DNA of 12,174 nt from JBFLVQ01 sp040758525. Lineage in GTDB: Bacteria > Acidobacteriota > Blastocatellia > Chloracidobacteriales > JADJPF01. The notes beneath the pieces are model-generated. The model made no database searches. It was given only the letters and a program-made list of their open reading frames with translations, and was not told the DNA's origin. Each line of letters opens with the position of its first letter. Within the stretch, counting starts at the first letter, position 1. Location of the stretch: positions 1 through 12,174 of the forward strand of contig JBFLVQ010000249.1 of NCBI GenBank assembly GCA_040758525.1. Reading direction: 5' to 3'. Position numbers and translations under genes: made by a program. This document shows positions 7,880 to 12,174 of this stretch, piece by piece.

Positions 7880-7954
7880 AATATTTCTTTCATTCCATTA
7901 AGCGCCAATAGCAAAAAAAAGTTCCCAATTCTCAAAAAGAGTCTGGAGATAGAG

Positions 7955-7979
7955 ATCAGCGAGCAACCAGCGCGCTGAT
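7955..7979 (-). terminator. Hairpin between desaturase and DUF5666 genes
   Basis: On the minus strand ATCAGCG and CGCTGAT form a perfect 7-bp stem (7973-7979 with 7955-7961) around an 11-base loop, 35 bases after the desaturase stop. It is followed by a pyrimidine-rich run (CTCTATCTCC, then CTCTTTTTG), not an immediate T-tract, so it may be an imperfect terminator or an mRNA-stabilising hairpin. A further run of eight T occurs at 7913-7920. Confidence 0.35.
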
Positions 7980-8013
7980 TCCTAACTTCTCTTTGATTCT
8001 TTCTATTCTCTAT

Positions 8014-9009
8014 TTATAGTGCTGGCGAAGCAAAGATCTTGCGTAGCGTTGCTGAGAGAGTTGTGGCAACTTCGGCATCTACTAGCAAGCCAGTTTCGCA
8101 CAAACGATGATGACACTCGGCAAGTCGGTAGTGTGGTACAGAAGGATATAGGTGATGTTCTATGTGATAATTGACCTGATGAGGAAATAGTATCCAGCCT
8201 ATCCAGAAAGGCACTAATGTGGTACGAGCTGCTTTTGTTGGTATAGTTGTGTCAGTCACTGCACCATGCTCACAAATTGCGCGCAAGCGCAGAATTACTT
8301 GTAAAACGCTAATCAGCGGCAATACCCATAAGAGCAGATAGGCTTGCCACCATCCCATAATAATAAAAAATATTAGTGCTGCTACTTGTAATACAATCAC
8401 AAGCTTGCGATCACGCGCAGCAGCCTGTTTCAAGCGTGGCGAAGTATCATCAATCCCAGGCAATGAACTACTACCAAGCGCATTCTTACCAAAAAAGTAG
8501 CGATAGTTCTTTAACACCGTGATGCCTACTAGGTCCTTAGCAAGTTTTTTTAATAAATATAGACGGCCACGTGGATAACCGGCGATCAGCGCTAAATCAG
8601 GATCAATCGACTCGTAAAGATGATTATGGTGGATACGATGTACCAGACGATAAGTCATCATAGAAAGTCCTAGTGGTATTGCGCACAAACATCCCACCAG
8701 ATCATTGAGCCAACCTGTCTGATACATTCGATAATGAGCAGACTCGTGAGCCAGCACAGCCAGACCATGTTGGCTAGCAGCAATACCCAAAACCGCCAAG
8801 CCGATCATAAAAGGATGTGGCCACCAGGTTGCAGCAGTAATAAAGAGGGCAATACTGCCCCAATTCAGAACTAACGAGAGCGTAGCACGCATTGGTGAAA
8901 GTATTGAAAGCTCTCGTACTATCTCGGGCGAAAGCCCGCCCCGCATACGTATACGAAACTCTTCCCCTTTGGCTATCCCATTGATCGTATTTTCACTACT
9001 ATACGTCAT
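8014..9009 (-). CDS. Membrane fatty acid desaturase family protein
   Basis: This 331-residue integral membrane di-iron enzyme would introduce a double bond (or hydroxyl) into an acyl lipid using O2 and reducing power. It carries the three family histidine boxes: HESAH at 88-92 (HX3H), HRIHH at 124-128 (HX2HH) and HIEHH at 282-286 (HX2HH). It also has E247-H248 in CEHGA and the typical ending HHLYPSVPHYRL (285-296). Hydrophobic stretches at about 43-62, 66-86, 102-118, 202-220 and 222-240 fit two membrane hairpins with the His boxes facing the cytoplasm. The family (COG3239-like) also includes sphingolipid desaturases and carotenoid-modifying enzymes, so the substrate and position of action are not certain. 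The ATG at 9009 lacks a good ribosome site; an internal ATG at 8946 has AAGGGGAAGAG about 12 bases upstream and is a weaker alternative. Expression is likely driven from 9067-9095. Confidence 0.9.
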   Translation of the reverse strand: MTYSSENTINGIAKGEEFRIRMRGGLSPEIVRELSILSPMRATLSLVLNWGSIALFITAATWWPHPFMIGLAVLGIAASQHGLAVLAHESAHYRMYQTGWLNDLVGCLCAIPLGLSMMTYRLVHRIHHNHLYESIDPDLALIAGYPRGRLYLLKKLAKDLVGITVLKNYRYFFGKNALGSSSLPGIDDTSPRLKQAAARDRKLVIVLQVAALIFFIIMGWWQAYLLLWVLPLISVLQVILRLRAICEHGAVTDTTIPTKAARTTLVPFWIGWILFPHQVNYHIEHHLYPSVPHYRLAECHHRLCETGLLVDAEVATTLSATLRKIFASPAL

Positions 9010-9043
9010 AGTCTATGCACCAGCTTAGTTGGATTTGCGATAG

Positions 9044-9055
9044 TATCTTGGTTTA
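9044..9055 (+). repeat. 12-base motif TATCTTGGTTTA, copy 2
   Basis: This copy is identical to 342-353 upstream of the histidine kinase operon. Here it lies just downstream of the expected desaturase transcription start, where a bound protein could block transcription. Confidence 0.3.
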
Positions 9056-9066
9056 GCAACACTGTT

Positions 9067-9095
9067 ATTTTACTCTCTTTAGCGCCACCCACCAA
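9067..9095 (-). promoter_or_regulatory. Desaturase promoter TTGGTG-N17-TAAAAT
   Basis: On the minus strand TTGGTG (9090-9095), exactly 17 bases, and TAAAAT (9067-9072) form a good housekeeping-type promoter. The start would be near 9060, leaving a leader of about 50 bases to the ATG at 9009. Confidence 0.45.
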
Positions 9096-9126
9096 GCCCA
9101 ACTAAGTATTGATTAGCAAAATCGAT

Positions 9127-9132
9127 TATAAT
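9127..9132 (+). promoter_or_regulatory. Perfect TATAAT -10 box for the DUF971 gene
   Basis: TATAAT occurs 38 bp before the ATG at 9170. No good -35 lies at the right distance: the 17-bp position holds AAGTAT, overlapping the inverted-repeat arm. The promoter may therefore be activator-dependent. Confidence 0.35.
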
Positions 9133-9169
9133 TGCTAGTGTTATACAACGCTTTGAGGAGAAGACGGTG

Positions 9170-9493
9170 ATGGCGCTTTCGATTCCAAGTGAGATCAGTA
9201 AAACCACAGCGGAGGAAATAACGATCCGTTGGGATGATGGGCATGTGAGTGTCTTCCCAATACAATACTTACGCGCTGAATGTAGCTGCCCAATCTGTGG
9301 TAATCAACGTATCAACCAGGGTCGTATAGATCCAACCGCATTTTCTCAACACCTTACAATCACAGGCGCCGCCCATGAGGGCCATTATGGTGTAAGGTTC
9401 TTTTTTAGCGATGGCCATGACAAAGGTATCTATACCTGGCTACAGTTACGCCAACTCTGTCCTTGTGCAATTTGTTGTGCAATAAGTGAGTAA
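9170..9493 (+). CDS. Stand-alone DUF971 (GBBH-like N-terminal) zinc-binding protein
   Basis: This is a protein of about 107 residues consisting solely of a DUF971 domain, the fold found as the N-terminal zinc domain of gamma-butyrobetaine and trimethyllysine hydroxylases. The sequence shows ITIRWDDGH, then LRAECSCPIC with Cys38, Cys40 and Cys43, then SDGHDKGIYTW with His83 (numbering from the ATG). These positions match the Cys-Cys-Cys-His zinc site of human BBOX1. Bacterial DUF971 proteins are small, of unsettled function, and sometimes occur beside Mrp/ApbC iron-sulphur carriers. An extra C-terminal cluster, CPCAICC (Cys97, 99, 102, 103), could bind a second metal. GAGGAG at 9155-9160 precedes the start. 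A GTG at 9167 is an alternative, three bases earlier and 6 bases from the ribosome site. The gene diverges from the desaturase and lacks the oxygenase domain. Confidence 0.85.
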   Translation: MALSIPSEISKTTAEEITIRWDDGHVSVFPIQYLRAECSCPICGNQRINQGRIDPTAFSQHLTITGAAHEGHYGVRFFFSDGHDKGIYTWLQLRQLCPCAICCAISE

Positions 9494-9596
9494 GTCCTTA
9501 CATCCGGCCAAAAAAAGAGAATTATTGCAGACAAACGAGTGCTAGACAGTTAAAATGAGAGCACTGAAATCAGATAAGAAGTGCCAGGTAGTGTTT

Positions 9597-12023
9597 ATGA
9601 AACGATGTGTAAAATGCAAAAAAGAGTTTGAAGACTTCCTAGAGCCTTGCCCAGCAGATGGTGGACGACACAGTATCGATCCCCTTATTGGCGTTACCAT
9701 TGAAGGCAAGTATAAGCTGGAAAAGTGTATAGGGCGTGGTGGTATGGGTGCTGTCTATATTGCCAGCCATACTAAATTCAACAAGCAGGTAGCAATTAAA
9801 GTCCTCTCCCACGACTTTATTGAAACCCATCCTAATGCACTAGGTCGTTTCCAGCGTGAGGCAGAAGCGGCAGCCCTGATTAAGCACCCTAATGCGGTTA
9901 CAGTAAGCGATTTTGGTCAGACTAGTGATGGAATCATCTACCTAGTAATGGAATATATCGATGGTATGTCACTACGCCATCTGCTGCGTAGTGAAGGGCG
10001 ACTATCACCCGAACGTGCCGTCAATATAGGTCGGCAGATCTGTGCGGCAATCTCGGCGGCACACCGAGCTGGCATTGTACATCGCGATCTCAAGCCAGAT
10101 AATGTGATGATCGAGATGATAGACAATCGCGAGATGGCACGAGTACTCGATTTCGGTATTGCCAAGCTTAAGGATACACAACAACTGGGCAAGATCACTG
10201 ACACTGGCAGTCTACTTGGCACACCTCATTATATGTCTCCGGAACAGTGCAATGGCGAGCCTGTTGATCATCGTGCTGATATCTACGCAATTGGTGTGAT
10301 GCTTTATGAGATGCTGGCTGGCGAGGTGCCACTTGAGGCAGATGTGCCTATGGCAATCATTGTCGCGCATGTAACTAAAGAGCCTAAACCACTCAATCAG
10401 CTCTGTCCTAGTGTACCTGTGGCACTCTCTCAGGTAGTAATGTGTACGCTGGAGAAAAAGCCCGCACACCGTCCACAATCGGCCTCAGATTTGAGCGATC
10501 AATTAGAAGCAGCCCTCAAAGCTGCCGAGACCGATCAATGGCGAGTAATTTTGCAAGGTCTTGCTGAGAATACTGATGAATGCCGACGACGTGTAATAGA
10601 TGGCCTACAGAGAAACTTTGGCTTACCAGCGACAAAGGCAGAAGAGATCATTGATAATGCTCCTGTTATTGTGAAAAAGGCTGTGCCTCAAGATGAGGCT
10701 ACCAAGGTAGCAGAACGGCTAAAAGCGATTGGCGCACTAGTAAAGCTTGAATCAGTGCTTAATGAGGCAGCCAGCACTGTCCCACTAAGATCTTCTATGC
10801 GCTCTGACACCACCGTAGCAGCTAATCCCAAGCGCGGTAATACTACTGCTGACAAGTCTGATCGGAAAAAGACTGAAGAGGTGGCGCAAGATCCATTGTT
10901 GGTTACTGACAGCTTTGTTATGTCCTCCTATGTCAATCAGAAGGCCAAGCTTAGCACCATTATCCAACAGCCAGAAGAGGAACAGTCGCAAACGGTCGCT
11001 TTTACTAAGTCGATTGCTTCACCACTGCCAGTTGCTTCGCCAGTGCTGACACCAGTATCAACGCCAGCGCCTAATACTGCACCTATACAGAGTACTTCAG
11101 AAGATCTTGCTGGACCACCTACAGTAGTACAAAAGACTGTTGCGCAAAATAATAGTAGCAACACTCAGCAGATCACAGGACAGTTGGCCAATAATTGGAC
11201 AATCGAGATCAATGGCATGTTCCACGAGAATATGGCCGATGATGCGGTAGAAGCCTGGATACGTGCAGGTCGTATACGCAAGACACACAAGGCGCGTAAA
11301 GGCAGCGGCCAATGGTATGATATTGGCAATATTCCACAATTTCGCCGTATTTATGATGAGATCGCGCCGCCATCCTTTGGACCTACAGGCACGCATTCAG
11401 GCCCATTACCACAAATCGAGATGGTGCCTGTCAGTACTAAGAAACTGCGTCGTATCGCCTCATTAGGAGCAGCATTATTCGTCTTTTATATATTGATCAG
11501 CCTGGGTCTACACTATACACAACGAAAGCTGTTGCAACAGGATCTACATGTCATTCTATATGACAGCAGAACCACAATTGTGTCACTACGTGAACATGTA
11601 CGCGCAGCTCTTAAAAGGCGTGATCTAGTTGTGCCCGACGAAGACATTAAGATTAGTGTTAACTATCCTGTTAAGACTGTCGAGGTACGTGTCAATTATG
11701 CTCGCACATTGCTCTTCTTATCGCTCAATTATCAGGCGCAGGAAGAGAAACGTAATTTTAACCTGCCCCTAGAATTGCTTGCCAAAGTGCCCGATGGTCA
11801 ATTAGAGCTAATTGGTATCTCGCAGGATAAGATCGCAAAAGCTCGCCAAGAGCTAGCGGCTCGTGAAGCAGCCGCCCAAGCCGGCGAAGTTTTGCCTCCA
11901 GAACAACGAGAAGTCAAACCCGGTGATGATCTAATACGCACACTACGTCAATGTGAAAATGGCCCTTGTTCGCCTGAAGATATTATTATTAAGGCCACCA
12001 AAGCGGCCTCCGGCAATCGCTGA
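9597..12023 (+). CDS. Transmembrane Ser/Thr protein kinase with L7/L12-like domain
   Basis: From this start the protein has 808 residues. It opens with a Cys ribbon (C4, C7, C18 in CPADGG). The kinase domain, about 40-305, has a P-loop GRGGMGAVY at 46-54, K68 in VAIK, HRDLKPDN at 162-169, DFG at 185-187 and SPE at 214-216, so it should be active. Residues 315-387 strongly resemble the ribosomal L7/L12 C-terminal domain (VIL...FGLPATKAEEIIDNAP...GALVKLE). A Ser/Thr/Pro-rich linker runs about 390-530. A GYF_2-like module (about 532-585: WTIEINGM, then VEAWIRAGRIRK, then WYDIGNIPQF) comes before one membrane helix (about 620-640). The outside part (about 650-720) resembles DUF4845 (LREHVRAALKRRDLVVPDEDI, then VEVRVNY) and ends near a CENGPC pair. 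The frame extends to an ATG at 9555 with no ribosome site. The ATG at 9597 has AGG 8 bases upstream and starts at the conserved MKRCVKC, so I chose it. A 103-bp gap follows the DUF971 gene; no clear promoter was found there. Confidence 0.93.
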   Translation: MKRCVKCKKEFEDFLEPCPADGGRHSIDPLIGVTIEGKYKLEKCIGRGGMGAVYIASHTKFNKQVAIKVLSHDFIETHPNALGRFQREAEAAALIKHPNAVTVSDFGQTSDGIIYLVMEYIDGMSLRHLLRSEGRLSPERAVNIGRQICAAISAAHRAGIVHRDLKPDNVMIEMIDNREMARVLDFGIAKLKDTQQLGKITDTGSLLGTPHYMSPEQCNGEPVDHRADIYAIGVMLYEMLAGEVPLEADVPMAIIVAHVTKEPKPLNQLCPSVPVALSQVVMCTLEKKPAHRPQSASDLSDQLEAALKAAETDQWRVILQGLAENTDECRRRVIDGLQRNFGLPATKAEEIIDNAPVIVKKAVPQDEATKVAERLKAIGALVKLESVLNEAASTVPLRSSMRSDTTVAANPKRGNTTADKSDRKKTEEVAQDPLLVTDSFVMSSYVNQKAKLSTIIQQPEEEQSQTVAFTKSIASPLPVASPVLTPVSTPAPNTAPIQSTSEDLAGPPTVVQKTVAQNNSSNTQQITGQLANNWTIEINGMFHENMADDAVEAWIRAGRIRKTHKARKGSGQWYDIGNIPQFRRIYDEIAPPSFGPTGTHSGPLPQIEMVPVSTKKLRRIASLGAALFVFYILISLGLHYTQRKLLQQDLHVILYDSRTTIVSLREHVRAALKRRDLVVPDEDIKISVNYPVKTVEVRVNYARTLLFLSLNYQAQEEKRNFNLPLELLAKVPDGQLELIGISQDKIAKARQELAAREAAAQAGEVLPPEQREVKPGDDLIRTLRQCENGPCSPEDIIIKATKAASGNR

Positions 12024-12056
12024 AGATTGGTCTTTAGAGAATCTTGGGGGGAGCGC

Positions 12057-12080
12057 GAGGGGGAAAATAATCCCTCTTAA
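12057..12080 (+). terminator. Weak hairpin terminator after the Ser/Thr kinase gene
   Basis: GAGGG (12057-12061) pairs with CCCTC (12072-12076) around a 10-base A-rich loop, and TTAATTT follows, 33 bases after the kinase stop. A five-bp stem and broken T-tract make this a weak candidate. The rest of 12024-12174 shows no gene that I recognise. Confidence 0.3.
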
Positions 12081-12174
12081 TTTATGTTACTGCTGGCGAA
12101 GTCGGAAAAAGTATAAGAGAATAGGCCAAGCAAAACCAGCAAAATAGAGAGTAATATGATAAAACCAAAACCGC

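Larger units (their letters stand above)
9024..9106. promoter_or_regulatory. 9-bp inverted repeat spanning the divergent promoter
   Basis: CTTAGTTGG (9024-9032) and its exact reverse complement CCAACTAAG (9098-9106) flank the desaturase promoter with 65 bp between them. The right arm lies just upstream of the desaturase -35 and at the -35 position of the DUF971 gene. The left arm lies in the desaturase leader. This arrangement would suit a regulator that binds both sites or loops DNA. Function is inferred. Confidence 0.35.

Noticed and set aside
7867..7935. Upstream extension of the DUF5666 gene to an ATG at 7935.
   Set aside because: It has no ribosome site and would put 23 extra residues before a good signal peptide; the ATG at 7866 has GAGGAGA at ideal spacing.
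9489..9500. GTAAG-TC-CTTAC inverted repeat just after the DUF971 gene, considered as a terminator.
   Set aside because: The two-base loop is too tight and no T-tract follows.
9525..9556. TTGCAG and TAAAAT considered as a promoter for the Ser/Thr kinase gene.
   Set aside because: The spacer is 20 bases, outside the usual 16-18 range.
12156..12174. Possible start of a next gene (ATG at 12156, MIKPKP) after AGAGAG.
   Set aside because: Only six codons are visible and the ribosome site is weak, so nothing can be supported.
1..12174. A new defence or mobile system in the window.
   Set aside because: No transposase, integrase, nuclease, toxin-antitoxin pair, CRISPR array or att-like repeats were seen; gene content is signalling and housekeeping.

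Overview
The window is bacterial chromosome, roughly mid-40s % GC by eye (not computed). It carries eight intact genes and no rRNA, tRNA, CRISPR array or insertion sequence that I could recognise. Three things point, weakly, to Acidobacteriota (Blastocatellia-like): a large GAF-rich hybrid histidine kinase, a transmembrane Ser/Thr kinase that opens with a short Cys-rich ribbon (CxxC...CPADGG), and a DUF5666 secreted protein. A cyanobacteria- or Melainabacteria-related lineage cannot be excluded. The taxonomic call is inference only.

Layout. Positions 1-514 hold no confident gene but contain several inverted repeats, a terminator-like hairpin on the minus strand, a 15-bp interrupted palindrome and a promoter candidate. 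At 515-6043 two soluble hybrid histidine kinases lie 24 bp apart. Together they have two kinase cores and four receiver domains, but no DNA-binding output. At 6160-7219 a small ankyrin-repeat lipoprotein is followed 19 bp later by a YedK/HMCES-type abasic-site protein. The latter's stop codon overlaps the stop of a convergent gene for a secreted DUF5666 protein (7216-7866, minus). Upstream of that, on the same strand, is a membrane fatty acid desaturase (8014-9009). A 160-bp divergent promoter region separates the desaturase from a stand-alone DUF971 zinc protein (9170-9493, plus). The window ends with a membrane-anchored Ser/Thr protein kinase (9597-12023).

How they may work together. The theme is signalling and stress response: cytosolic phosphorelay, protein phosphorylation across the membrane, abasic-DNA protection and membrane lipid desaturation. 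A shared 12-base sequence (TATCTTGGTTTA) occurs upstream of the histidine kinase operon and again in the desaturase/DUF971 divergent region. This hints, without proof, at a common regulator.

The most unusual item is the Ser/Thr kinase. Just after its catalytic domain it carries a segment closely resembling the C-terminal domain of ribosomal protein L7/L12. It then has a GYF_2-like module, one membrane helix and a DUF4845-like external domain.
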